Source: Saccharothrix violaceirubra (GTDB taxonomy: Bacteria > Actinomycetota > Actinomycetes > Mycobacteriales > Pseudonocardiaceae). From it: a DNA stretch of 64,000 bases. A model generated the notes under the pieces. It saw only the letters and a program-made list of their open reading frames with translations, searched no databases and was not told the origin of the DNA. Below are positions 1 through 8,684 of this stretch, in pieces; the first letter of the stretch is position 1; each line of letters starts with the position of its first letter. The DNA is taken from positions 5,208,001 to 5,272,000 of the forward strand of contig NZ_JACHJS010000001.1 in assembly GCF_014203755.1 (NCBI RefSeq), written 5' to 3'. A program made the position numbers and the translations under genes.

Positions 1-2
1 AC

Positions 3-155
3 GTCCGCGCCTGGCTCACCGAGTCGAACCGGGCCGGCTGGTCGCTCAACGACCACGGTGGGCGTGGCCGCATGACCGACGCCGACCGCGACCGCGCCCA
101 CGGCCTGGGCTGGTTGGCCCGAGCCCTGGGCGCCGCTGTCGACCAAGTCACCTGA
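3..155 (+). CDS. C-terminal end of an unidentified protein (partial)
   Basis: An open frame enters from the left edge and closes with TGA at 153-155. The visible 50 residues are polar and charged and end in an amphipathic stretch (GLGWLARALGAAVDQVT). Codon third positions are nearly all G/C, which supports real coding. The family cannot be named from this fragment. It converges on the next gene, whose stop lies at 148-150, so the two 3' ends overlap by 8 bp. Confidence 0.55.
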   Translation, partial: VRAWLTESNRAGWSLNDHGGRGRMTDADRDRAHGLGWLARALGAAVDQVT

Positions 156-1116
156 CCCCGGTCAACGCCTCCTCGACCGCCTCGGCGATCCGCCGGTCGG
201 TGGCCGCCCGACGTCGGCGTGCCCGCAGCCGCAGCACCACGACCAGCCCGGCCACCGCCACGAGGACGAGCAACGCCACCCACGGCACGGCCCAGGTGCC
301 GGTCTCGGCCGTCACCTCGGCCAGGGCACCGCCACCCGCGACCTGGGGCACGAGCCGCACCGACGCGTCCAGCCACACCAGGGGCGCCACGTCGGCGAAG
401 GGCACGGTGAAGTCCGACCCGGCACCGGGAAGCAGCTCCGGCACGCTCACGGACCGCTCCCGGCCACCGAGTCCGAACAGGCCCTCGACCGCGATCGTCT
501 GCGTACCGCCCGCCCGCAGGTTCCCGGTGTTGGTCACGCGGAACGACACCGTGGCCGTGCCGAACCCGAACGGGTTCCCGTCGTAGGCCACCGACAGTCC
601 TTCGATCGCCAACGCGGGCTTCTCCTCGCCCGTGACCCGCAGGTGGACGCGGCTGCCGAGCCTGCGGTCGACCCGCACGCCGCCGGAACTCTCCGGCACG
701 GCCAACGACGTGACGATGCCGCCGCTGTGGTCGCCGGGTCCCGCGTCGGCCGGAACCGTGATGGTGAAAGGGACTTCCACGGCCGAGCGCGCCGGAACCT
801 CCACTTGGGACTGTGCCAGGGCCACCCAGGTGCCGAGGTCGGTCGAGGGTTGGCCGGCCGGCAGCAGGTCGAGCTGGCCGGACGTGGTCGTGAACCCGTC
901 GGCGGCGTAGACCAACAGCGTGATCGGGCGGTCGCCGTGGTTGGCGATGGCCACCGCGTCGCGGATCGTGTCGCCGGGAGCCGCCGAGTAGCCGTAGTTG
1001 GGCCGACCGTCGGTACCGGCCGGGCGCACGCCCCACGTCACCGACTCCTGGGCCGACGCGGGTGTCGTGATCCCGAGGAGGAACACGACGAGGACGAGCA
1101 GGACGCGCAACGGCAT
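148..1116 (-). CDS. Secreted, membrane-anchored DUF916-like (WxL-associated) protein
   Basis: 322 residues from the preferred ATG at 1116, which follows a GGGAG ribosome site; an upstream in-frame start would add 16 residues ahead of the signal peptide. The order is: signal peptide (PLRVLLVLVVFLLG, cleavage near TPASA), a beta-rich domain with the DUF916-type pattern (PGD, DRPITLLVYAADGF, then VPFTITVPADAGPGDHSGGIV), a second Ig-like domain, a C-terminal transmembrane helix (WVALLVLVAVAGLVVVL) and an arginine-rich cytosolic tail. In Gram-positives this family sits at the cell surface and is often encoded next to other wall-associated proteins. It lies 60 bp downstream of the secreted phosphatase on the same strand and may be co-transcribed. 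Substrate or ligand unknown. Confidence 0.75.
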   Translation of the reverse strand: MPLRVLLVLVVFLLGITTPASAQESVTWGVRPAGTDGRPNYGYSAAPGDTIRDAVAIANHGDRPITLLVYAADGFTTTSGQLDLLPAGQPSTDLGTWVALAQSQVEVPARSAVEVPFTITVPADAGPGDHSGGIVTSLAVPESSGGVRVDRRLGSRVHLRVTGEEKPALAIEGLSVAYDGNPFGFGTATVSFRVTNTGNLRAGGTQTIAVEGLFGLGGRERSVSVPELLPGAGSDFTVPFADVAPLVWLDASVRLVPQVAGGGALAEVTAETGTWAVPWVALLVLVAVAGLVVVLRLRARRRRAATDRRIAEAVEEALTGVR

Positions 1117-1176
1117 CGGGGTCTCCCAAGAAGAAGACGGGGTGGCGCGGAGAACCCGCGCCACCCCGAAGGACGA

Positions 1177-3111
1177 TCAGCCCAGTGCGGTCAGGGTGAG
1201 GGTCGCGCGGTACGTGCCGTCGGCCACCGTGATCGGCAGCCGCAGGTCGAGGTCGGCCCGCAGGACCGACGACCCGGCCGCGTGACCCGCCGGCGCGCTG
1301 CCCAGCGTCGCCGAGCGCGCCAGACCGTCGCCGGACAGGAAGCCGGACGCGACGGCGGCACCGGCCACGGCGCCACCGGCGTTGTCGCCCAGGAACGGCG
1401 ACCAGCCCAGGTACTTGCCGCCGACCGCGCGGCCCGCCGACGTGAAGTCGCCGACCTGGCCGGACAGCGACCACGGCGCCGACGTGATGCGGGTGTCGGT
1501 GACGCGCACGGGGTTGAGCGTGCCGCGGGCGGCGAAGTGGTCGCCGGACTCCTTGGCCGTGCCCAGGTCCACGACGCCGTTGCCGCCGTCGATGCTCCAC
1601 ACCAGCTCGCCCGGCGCACGCTCGGGCACGGTCACCTTGACGCGCTGCTCGTCGTCGCCGACCGGCGCCTCGATGCCCGCCTCGGTGACGAACTTGGTGC
1701 CGTTGCGCTTGGTGATGGTGAAGCTGTCGAACAGGTCGCCGACCTTGTGCGGCTCGGGCGAGTTCGCGGTCTTCTCCGCGACGTAGGAGCGGTACGTGAC
1801 GGTGTCGCCGTTGACCGAGATCACCTGGTACGTGGTCACGCCCTGGCCGCGCCGGACCTGCGTGGCGGCGTTGCGCGTCCACACGTTGTCGTTGGCGGGC
1901 GCGAGCGTGTAGTGCTTGGCACCGGAGTTGCTGACCGCGTACACCGGGCCGGTGGTGATGCCGGGCGTGGCGGTGGCGTCGGAGTTCTTGTAGCCGCGGG
2001 CGTAGGTGTGGTCGTGGCCCATCAGCACCAGGTCGATGCTGTGCTTCTCGAACACCGGGACCCAGTTGTCGCGCAGCAGCGGCTCGTCACGGCCCTCCGC
2101 GCTGCTGTACACCGGCTGGTGGAAGGTCACGACGGACCACTTGTTCGGGTTCGTCGCCAGCACGTGGTCAAGCCACGCCGCCTGGAACTCGATCCACAGC
2201 GCGTCCGGCTCCGGGCAGTCGACGGCGCACGCGGGCAGCGACGCGGGAGTCAGGTAGCCCGTGCTCTGCGTGGCGTTGAGCGTGATGAAGCGGACGCCCT
2301 GGAAGTCGCTGAAGTAGACGGTCTCCTTGGCGACGTCGTCCCAGTGCGCGAAGTAGGCGGCCGTCTGCCGGGCCGCGTCGGTGTCGCCCTTCGCCCGGTC
2401 GGCGAGGGCGCCGATCGTGGTCAGGCCGGGGTGGTTCGCGGGGTACTCGAAGTTCATCTTCCAGTTCCGCAGCGCGCCGTCGTTCTTGTACTCGTGGTTG
2501 CCGGGCGCGGCGAGGACCTGGGTGGTGGCGGCGCTCTCACCCATGCCGGCGAACCAGTTGGTCCACTGGATCTGGGTGCTGGAGTCGATCAGATCACCGG
2601 CGTGCACGCTGCCGGCCGAGTTCGGGGCCTTGGCATTGGCCGCGGCGACGACGGCGGGCCACGTCGACTCGAGGCCGATCTGGGCGTCGCCGTAGTAGAG
2701 GAACTCGAACGGCTTGGCGCTCTTGGCGGCCGAGCGGAACTGCCGCCACCTGCTCCACTCGGTGCCGGTGCCCACGCGGTACTCGTACGCGGTGTCGGCG
2801 GTCAGGCCGGTGGCCGTGGCCGAGTAGTGCGTGTAGTCGACGCCGTTGAGCGTGCTGGTGTCGACGGCCGCTGCGGCGATGTCGACGGCGGACCCGCCGA
2901 CGGGCCGCAGCTGCACCGTGCCGCCGCCGACGTCGGTGCTGCGCCACGTGAAGCTCTGCGACTCGGTGGGCGTCGCGGTGGGCGTGAGGATGACCCGGCT
3001 GACGTTCGCCGTGTCAGCCGAGGCCGAGCCGGGGAGGGCGAGGGCCGCGGCCACCACCGTCCCGGCGAGGGCGACGGCCAACACGGCGCGTCTTGACTGC
3101 TGGGGGGACAT
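1177..3111 (-). CDS. Secreted purple acid phosphatase-like metallophosphoesterase
   Basis: 644 residues from the ATG at 3111 (MSPQQSRRAV, preceded by AAGGAG); a longer in-frame start adds 16 residues before the signal peptide. A Tat-like or Sec signal peptide (RRAVLAVALAG...GSASA) is followed by a fibronectin-like N-terminal domain and a calcineurin-type phosphoesterase core. The metal-binding blocks are in order: YYGDAQIG, HAGDLID, PGNHEY, VTFHQPVY and MGHDHTYARG. This is the full set for a dinuclear metal centre. The last ~190 residues form an extra beta-rich domain. Expected role: extracellular phosphomonoester or phosphodiester hydrolysis for phosphate acquisition. An 8-bp inverted repeat lies 93 bp upstream. 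Confidence 0.88.
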   Translation of the reverse strand: MSPQQSRRAVLAVALAGTVVAAALALPGSASADTANVSRVILTPTATPTESQSFTWRSTDVGGGTVQLRPVGGSAVDIAAAAVDTSTLNGVDYTHYSATATGLTADTAYEYRVGTGTEWSRWRQFRSAAKSAKPFEFLYYGDAQIGLESTWPAVVAAANAKAPNSAGSVHAGDLIDSSTQIQWTNWFAGMGESAATTQVLAAPGNHEYKNDGALRNWKMNFEYPANHPGLTTIGALADRAKGDTDAARQTAAYFAHWDDVAKETVYFSDFQGVRFITLNATQSTGYLTPASLPACAVDCPEPDALWIEFQAAWLDHVLATNPNKWSVVTFHQPVYSSAEGRDEPLLRDNWVPVFEKHSIDLVLMGHDHTYARGYKNSDATATPGITTGPVYAVSNSGAKHYTLAPANDNVWTRNAATQVRRGQGVTTYQVISVNGDTVTYRSYVAEKTANSPEPHKVGDLFDSFTITKRNGTKFVTEAGIEAPVGDDEQRVKVTVPERAPGELVWSIDGGNGVVDLGTAKESGDHFAARGTLNPVRVTDTRITSAPWSLSGQVGDFTSAGRAVGGKYLGWSPFLGDNAGGAVAGAAVASGFLSGDGLARSATLGSAPAGHAAGSSVLRADLDLRLPITVADGTYRATLTLTALG

Positions 3112-3203
3112 GCTGCGGGTGCTCCTTCTGCTCGAGGTCGTCGTCCCGCACGCTCGCAAGCAGTTCGAACAAGATGAGCAACTTTCACAAAACTGCGGGT
3201 GAC

Positions 3204-3236
3204 CTTATGTCGACGGATGGGCATACCGGACATAAG
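3204..3236. promoter_or_regulatory. Inverted repeat upstream of the phosphatase gene
   Basis: CTTATGTC at 3204-3211 and GACATAAG at 3229-3236 are perfect inverted copies separated by 17 bp. They are AT-rich relative to the surroundings and lie between the phosphatase start (3111) and the end of the MprF-like gene (3295). They could be an operator for the phosphatase or part of the mprF terminator region. Function not shown by sequence. Confidence 0.35.
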
Positions 3237-3294
3237 CAAAGAGCGACACATCCGGGACCTTGCGTCACCGGACCGTCCACAGCGGCCGGTCGGG

Positions 3295-5760
3295 TCACCC
3301 GCTCGCGACCCGGCCGGCCCGGTCGCCCGCCGTGGTGCGCCGCCGCGTCCGGAGGAACATCCGGGTGGCCAGGCGGAAGCCCTGACGGGCGTTCAAGTGG
3401 GGCAGGTAGGCACGGCCGACCGCGTTCGCGATGCGGGGCAGCGCCGCCGAGTCCGGGTAGGCCATGAACATCGGGCGGTACGTCGGTTGGAACTTCGCCT
3501 TGAACGCGAACAGGGAGCGGAAGCCGTAGACCGGTTCCAGGACCTGACCGGTGAAGTCCAGGACGCGTTGCAGCGCGCGGGGGCGTTCGCCCCGGTCGAG
3601 CCGGGCCAGGGGTGCGCCGGACAGGCTCAGGAACTCGGCGCCCTCCGCGCGGAACCGCTGGGCGGCCGAGGCGATCAGGAACTCCATCGAACCGGCGAAG
3701 CCGTGCGCACGGCGGCGCATGAGGTCCAGCGTCCACCCGACCACCCGACCGTCCGCGTACACCGGCAGCCAGCTCGTGATGCCGTGCACCGTGCGATCGC
3801 CGTCCACCGCGAGCAGGCAGCGCACGCCGTCGCCCGCCAGTTCCGCCAGGCCGCCCAGCGTGAAGCCCATCTCGGGCAGGCCCTTGTCCGCCACCCACTG
3901 CGCCGAGATCGACCGGACCTGGTCGGTGATCGCGAACGGGGCGTCGGCGTACGTGCACCACTCGGCCGTGATGCCGGCCTTGGCCGCCCGGTTCGACGCC
4001 GTGCGCACGTCCTGCCACTTCTTGCCGGTAAAGCTCAGACCGGGCAGGTCGATCACGGTGTCCTCGGCGACCTGCACCGCCGACCACCCCAGGCGCTCGA
4101 CCGCCTCCCGCGTCTCAGCGCCCACGCTGTACAGGCAGGGCGTCCACCCGTTGTGCGCGCAGAACTCCGTGAACCCGCGGACGGCCTCGACGCGCGCCGG
4201 TCCGACCGGGTCCCCGATCGTCAGCGCGATCGTCGCCACGACCCGGTACGCGATCGCCGTCCCGCCGTCGGGCGTGAACCAGTACTGGTTGCCGCGCCAC
4301 GTGGTCATGTACGACAACGACGAACCGCCGTGGCGCCGCACCAGTTCACGAGCGCGTTCCGCCGCTTCCGCGCCCGAGCACGGCCACGCGCGCCACGACG
4401 CCATCAGCAGACCGGTCATCACGATCAGCCAGAACACCACGCCCGTGTACTCGAACAGCAGCGCGCCCACGAATCCCTCCGCGGCGAACTGCAAGGGCAC
4501 CAGGTCGAGGTACCCCGGCGGGAGGAACCGCGTCGGCAGGTCCGCGAGCAGCCGCAGGAACCCCGGCTCGGGCGTGAACTGGTCGCGCACCAGGTACCCG
4601 CCGAAGACGTAGAGCGCCGACAACAGGGCCACGCTGCCGAACGTGAACCGCCGGAACCGGCGCGCGGCGTGTCGGGGCAGGCGCACGGTGAAGTGCCCGC
4701 GCGTCACCACCAGCACCACCACCATCGCGAGCGGTGCCAGCATCGGGACGGCGAGGGAGAACGCGGCCTCCCCCACCCCCGCGTCCGGGAACCGCGCGAC
4801 CGCCATGAGGTACCACCCGATGAACCCGGCGTACGCCGCGTTGGACACCAGCGCCGACCACCACGCGAACACCCGACCGCGGCGCAGCCCTTCCGCCAGC
4901 ACGAGCAGGAGCAACGCGGGCAGCAGCGACATCACGAGCGCGGGGAAGCGGTCGTACGTCAGTTGGATCGTCATCGTCCGGCACGCGTCGACCATGTCCG
5001 CGCCGCACACCTCGTCGACGAACTCCGGCGACGGTTGGGTGACGACCACGACGTCCGCGAACCACGACAGCGGGCCGTTCGGGTAAGGCGACATCATCGC
5101 CACGACCGGGCCGAGGGCCGAGGCCGCGAGCAGCAACGCGACCAGCACGCGCGTCTCCTGCACCGAACGCGTCCTCGGCACGGGCCCGCGTCTCAGGAAC
5201 ACCACCCCGATCAGCGCCCCCGCCATGCCGCCGGACAACCGGAGCACGTCCAGGAGCCACCCCGAGTACAGCGCGAGCACCAGCGACGACAGGATCGTCA
5301 ACAGCCGGACGCGCCGCCGCCACGGCGGCGGGATCCGGAACGACAGCGCCAGCGCCAGCCCCACCCCGCCGATGGACGGCCCCACCGCGACCTCGCCGTC
5401 CAGCGATTCCAACCACGACCAGTGCAGCTCCCGCCCGGACAGCACCAGACCGAGGCCGAGTGCCACGCCCGTCACGTGCGCCGCGAGGAAGATCGCCGCG
5501 GTCCGCGCCGCGCCGAACACGCGTTCCGCCCGGGGACCGAACCCGAGCAGCAGCACGGTGGTCGCCAGGTAGCCGAGCGGGTCCGTCGACCACAGCGCCG
5601 AGCCGAGCATCGTCCATAGTGGACTGCCGAGGCCGACGCCCACCCGGTCGAGCAGGTCGTCGTCGCGGCCCTGGACGACACCGGTCAGCGTGCCGACCGT
5701 CCAGTAGCAGATCAGGAACGCGCACGTCAGCGGTGCGCGGCGGAGGAACCGGACGATCAT
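3295..5760 (-). CDS. MprF-like phosphatidylglycerol lysyltransferase with rhomboid-like membrane domain
   Basis: 821 residues from the ATG at 5760, which overlaps the stop of the upstream esterase gene as ATGA. The N-terminal half holds about ten membrane helices. The first block resembles a rhomboid fold (LGFGPRAERVFGAARTAAIFLAAHVTG, later GPSIGGVGLALA) but the histidine of a rhomboid protease is not evident (SGGMAGALIG), so it is probably non-proteolytic. The C-terminal ~330 residues are a DUF2156/LPG-synthase-type GNAT domain (SYMTTWRGNQYWFTPDG, GDPVGP, FLSLSGAPLARLDRGER, LFAFKAKFQPTYRPMFM). Proteins of this type transfer lysine from Lys-tRNA to phosphatidylglycerol, lowering surface charge and giving resistance to cationic peptides. 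No lysyl-tRNA synthetase domain is fused, unlike mycobacterial LysX. Confidence 0.82.
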   Translation of the reverse strand: MIVRFLRRAPLTCAFLICYWTVGTLTGVVQGRDDDLLDRVGVGLGSPLWTMLGSALWSTDPLGYLATTVLLLGFGPRAERVFGAARTAAIFLAAHVTGVALGLGLVLSGRELHWSWLESLDGEVAVGPSIGGVGLALALSFRIPPPWRRRVRLLTILSSLVLALYSGWLLDVLRLSGGMAGALIGVVFLRRGPVPRTRSVQETRVLVALLLAASALGPVVAMMSPYPNGPLSWFADVVVVTQPSPEFVDEVCGADMVDACRTMTIQLTYDRFPALVMSLLPALLLLVLAEGLRRGRVFAWWSALVSNAAYAGFIGWYLMAVARFPDAGVGEAAFSLAVPMLAPLAMVVVLVVTRGHFTVRLPRHAARRFRRFTFGSVALLSALYVFGGYLVRDQFTPEPGFLRLLADLPTRFLPPGYLDLVPLQFAAEGFVGALLFEYTGVVFWLIVMTGLLMASWRAWPCSGAEAAERARELVRRHGGSSLSYMTTWRGNQYWFTPDGGTAIAYRVVATIALTIGDPVGPARVEAVRGFTEFCAHNGWTPCLYSVGAETREAVERLGWSAVQVAEDTVIDLPGLSFTGKKWQDVRTASNRAAKAGITAEWCTYADAPFAITDQVRSISAQWVADKGLPEMGFTLGGLAELAGDGVRCLLAVDGDRTVHGITSWLPVYADGRVVGWTLDLMRRRAHGFAGSMEFLIASAAQRFRAEGAEFLSLSGAPLARLDRGERPRALQRVLDFTGQVLEPVYGFRSLFAFKAKFQPTYRPMFMAYPDSAALPRIANAVGRAYLPHLNARQGFRLATRMFLRTRRRTTAGDRAGRVASG

Positions 5761-7055
5761 CCGACCAACCCGGTCCGCGCCGCGAGCCACGGCAGGGACC
5801 CGAAGAGCCCCTGCCGCGCCAGGTTCCAGTCGTGACCGTTCGGCAGTTCGTTCCACAACACGTCCATTCCGGCTTTGCGACAGGCTTCGAACACGGCGGC
5901 GTCGGCCTGCCGGTACGTGCCGTCGTCACGACCCGCGACGATCACACCCGCCGTGCCCGGGAACCGCCCGCCCGCGAGGATGTCCAGGGGGTTGACCCGC
6001 GTGAAGGCGGCCTCGTCGCCGCCGAACGCCGCCTTGACGGTCTCCTGGCGGGTGCCCAGCGTGGGTTCGCCCTGAGGCGCCAGCGCGATGAAGTTGCCGT
6101 ACACGTCCGACGCGCGCACAGCCAGCTGCACCGAGCACGTGGCACCGTGCGAGAAGCCCGCGACCGTCCACGCTTCACGGCGTTCGTCGACGGTCAGCCG
6201 CCGTTCGATCCACGCGGGCACGTCGCGGGCCAGGTACGTCTCGGCCCGGCCGAGGGCGGAGTCGAGGCACAACGGGTTCGCCGTCGCCTTGCCCAACTGG
6301 TCGGCCACGACGACGACCGGCGCGAGCCCGTCGTGCCCGCGCGCGTACGCGTCCAGGTTGTCCGCGAGCCGACCGCCGTCGAACCAGTCGCGCGGACTCC
6401 CCGGCTGTCCCGCCATCAGCACGACGACCGGCAGCCGAGGGCGCGGCGTCGCGTGGTAGGCGGGCGGCAGGTACACCCACGCCGGCCGGGCCTGGAGCGC
6501 GCCCGGGATAGTCACCTCGGACACCGTGCCGCGGTCGGGCAGCCCCGCGGGCCGCCGCCAGACGTCCGCGAGCCGCTTGCCCGCCGGCACCTCGACCACG
6601 TCGGTCGGCGGCGGTGCGGCGGCGTCGAGGTCGACCCGGTCGTTCCGGAAGACGTCCAGCACCGCGCGCGTGTTCGGGTACTGGCCGAAGTACGCGTTGG
6701 CGGCGACCAGGCCGCCCGCCGCCACGGCCGCGGCCAGCACCACCCCGAGGACCCGCCCGTACCAGCGTCCGGACCGCAGCCGCAGGACCGCCAGCGCCGA
6801 CGCGACCAGCACCGCACCCGACCACACGGCCAGGACCGGCGGCAACGGCTCGGGCCACGGCTTCCACACGTGGTCCACGACCAGCGTCGCCCCGGTCACG
6901 ACGAGCGCGCACACCGACACGACGACCGGCAGCACCCGGGTCCACCAGGTCCGGTTCCTCCGGATCGCGAGGTATGCCAGGGCGAGCGCGGCCACGACGG
7001 TCGCGGTGACGGGAATGGGTCCCTCGATCAGGGACAGGTCCAACGGGCCGGCCAT
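5757..7055 (-). CDS. Membrane-anchored esterase of the antigen-85/esterase-D type
   Basis: 432 residues. Three to four N-terminal membrane helices (residues ~10-110) precede an alpha/beta-hydrolase domain. The nucleophile elbow is GFSHGATCS; the acid is probably in [10 protein letters not shown] and the histidine in PNGHDW near the C-terminus. The spacing resembles antigen-85/FrmB-type esterases. An AAGGA ribosome site precedes the ATG. The stop overlaps the start of the MprF-like gene, so the two are translationally coupled and probably act together on envelope lipids. A hydrolase acting on aminoacyl-phospholipids or acting as an acyltransferase would fit, but this is inference. Confidence 0.82.
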   Translation of the reverse strand: MAGPLDLSLIEGPIPVTATVVAALALAYLAIRRNRTWWTRVLPVVVSVCALVVTGATLVVDHVWKPWPEPLPPVLAVWSGAVLVASALAVLRLRSGRWYGRVLGVVLAAAVAAGGLVAANAYFGQYPNTRAVLDVFRNDRVDLDAAAPPPTDVVEVPAGKRLADVWRRPAGLPDRGTVSEVTIPGALQARPAWVYLPPAYHATPRPRLPVVVLMAGQPGSPRDWFDGGRLADNLDAYARGHDGLAPVVVVADQLGKATANPLCLDSALGRAETYLARDVPAWIERRLTVDERREAWTVAGFSHGATCSVQLAVRASDVYGNFIALAPQGEPTLGTRQETVKAAFGGDEAAFTRVNPLDILAGGRFPGTAGVIVAGRDDGTYRQADAAVFEACRKAGMDVLWNELPNGHDWNLARQGLFGSLPWLAARTGLVG

Positions 7056-7110
7056 GCGCCCGATCCTTCAGGAGATCTTCAGCTCGCACATCCGTGGTTC
7101 GCCTGAGTTC

Positions 7111-7454
7111 TCAGCCGCGACCATCAGCCTTGAGGATGACAACCCCGGAGCCGGATGGCGCTCGCGTCGCGCGTCGGACGCCCTTCGCGAACCGCGACGC
7201 GGCCTCGACCAGGTCCCCCTCGGCCAGGTGGCAGAGGGACAGGCGCACCGTCGTGGCGGTGGTCGGACCGCCGTCCACGAGCAGCCCGGCGGGCCGCCGG
7301 TAGCGGACGCCGGCCCGGACGCACCGGGCGGACAACTCCTCCTCGTCGACCTCGGGGCGCAGGCCACCCACAGGTGGTGCCCGCCCTGCGGGACCGCGTA
7401 CCGGCACGCTCCGGGCAGGTACCGGTCCAGCGCGGCGGACGTGGTCGGGTCCAT
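7111..7454 (-). pseudogene. C-terminal remnant of a MocR-type (GntR/aminotransferase) regulator
   Basis: Two reading frames on the minus strand must be joined. The first carries [19 protein letters not shown]...GGHHLWVA, the second continues with [19 protein letters not shown]...[26 protein letters not shown]. Together they match the C-terminus of PLP-dependent MocR regulators (GGHHLWV, then LRLS and a closing helix). The DNA-binding domain and the lysine-bearing part are missing, and a frameshift lies near 7360. The truncated end abuts the truncated start of the SDR remnant on the opposite strand. Confidence 0.6.
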
Positions 7455-8030
7455 CGTCGCTGCCGGCGGCGACGCACTCGCCGTACAAGCGGACGTGACG
7501 CGGCAGGAGGACGTCGGGCGCCTGTTCGAGCACGCCGTGGACCTCGTGGTCGACAACGCCGGAATCGCCGTGCACGGGCCCGATCGCGGACTTCGCCGCC
7601 GACGACTTCGACCGCTTGGTGGACCTCAACCTCAAGGCCGTCCTCCTGGTCCTGCGCCAAGCCGCGGCCCGTCTGCCCGAGCGGGGCCGGATCGTGAACA
7701 GCTCCACCCGGCTCACCAGGTCGCCCGCGCCGGGCATGGGCGTGTACACCGCGACGAAGGCCGCCGTGGAGGCGCTGTCGACGACCCCGGCCAAGGAACT
7801 CGGTCCACGCGGGATCACCGCGAACAGCGTGCTGCCCGGCGTGACCGACACCGAAGGGCTCGTCACGGCGACCCGGGCGAACCTCGCCGGGATCGCCGCC
7901 GCGACACCCCTCGGCCGGCACACCGAGCCGTCCGACGTCGCGTCGGTGGTCGCCGGCCCGGCCCGACGCGGCGTGGGTCACCGGCCAGTCGATCGCCGCG
8001 GCGGGCGGGCTCGGCCGACCGTCACGCCGG
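7455..8030 (+). pseudogene. N-terminally truncated, frameshifted short-chain dehydrogenase
   Basis: The frame starts inside an SDR at [15 protein letters not shown], passes the NAG motif ([11 protein letters not shown]), then shifts at a GGGCCCGATC tract near 7580 into [21 protein letters not shown]. It carries the active-site serine (NSSTR) and YTATK, and shifts again near 7965 before [16 protein letters not shown]. The nucleotide-binding glycine motif is absent because the first ~50 residues are lost. It overlaps the 3' end of the response regulator gene. Not expected to be functional unless the shifts are sequencing errors; even then the N-terminus is missing. Confidence 0.68.
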
Positions 8031-8684
8031 GTGCACGAGCCGGCTCTCGTAGGCGAAGACCACCGCCTGGATCCGGTCGCGGAGTCCGAGTTTGTGCAGG
8101 ATCCGCCCCAGGTGGGACTTCACCGTGGCCTCCGCGAGGTGCAGGGTGGCCGCGATCTCGGCGTTCGACAGCCCGGAGCCGACCTGGACGAGCACTTCCC
8201 GCTCACGGGCGCTGAGGCGACCCAGCCGCTCGTCGCGGTCGGCGCTTCGGCCGTCGGGGAGGTGCGGGCGGAACCTGTCGAGCAGGCGGCGGGTGATCCG
8301 CGGCGAGACCACGGCGTCGCCCGCGGCCACGTCGCGGATCGCGGTGAGCAGTTCCTCGGGCCTGGTGTTCTTCAACAGGAACCCCGACGCGCCGGCCTTG
8401 AGTCCGGCGAAGGCGTACTCGTCCAGGTCGAAGGTGGTGAGGATCAGCACCCTCGTCTCCGGGCAGAGCCGGACGACCTGCCGGGTCGCCTCGATCCCGT
8501 CGGTGCCCGGCATCCGGACGTCCATGAGGACGACGTCGGGCCGCAGCTCCTGGGCGAGGCGCACGGCATGGTCGCCGTCCCACGCCTCGCCGACCGGCAC
8601 CATGTCGGGCTGGGCTTCCAGGACCGTGCCGAAGGCCATGCGCAGCAACGCCTCGTCGTCGGCGATCAGGATGCGGATGGTCAT
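8022..8684 (-). CDS. NarL/LuxR-family response regulator
   Basis: 220 residues. The receiver domain has the acidic pair D9/D10, phosphoacceptor D55 ([10 protein letters not shown]), T83 and K105. The C-terminal LuxR-type helix-turn-helix reads [40 protein letters not shown]. The ATG at 8684 overlaps the stop of the sensor kinase gene (ATGA), so the pair is co-translated. It should act as a transcription factor phosphorylated by that kinase. The neighbouring MprF/esterase envelope genes are possible targets, which is speculative. Confidence 0.92.
   Translation of the reverse strand: MTIRILIADDEALLRMAFGTVLEAQPDMVPVGEAWDGDHAVRLAQELRPDVVLMDVRMPGTDGIEATRQVVRLCPETRVLILTTFDLDEYAFAGLKAGASGFLLKNTRPEELLTAIRDVAAGDAVVSPRITRRLLDRFRPHLPDGRSADRDERLGRLSAREREVLVQVGSGLSNAEIAATLHLAEATVKSHLGRILHKLGLRDRIQAVVFAYESRLVHPA

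Noticed and set aside
643..3096. 817-codon plus-strand open frame
   Set aside because: Antisense of the phosphatase and DUF916-like genes; composition is Arg/Val/Gly filler with no domain.
3199..5619. 806-codon plus-strand open frame
   Set aside because: Antisense of the MprF-like gene; no similarity and aberrant composition.
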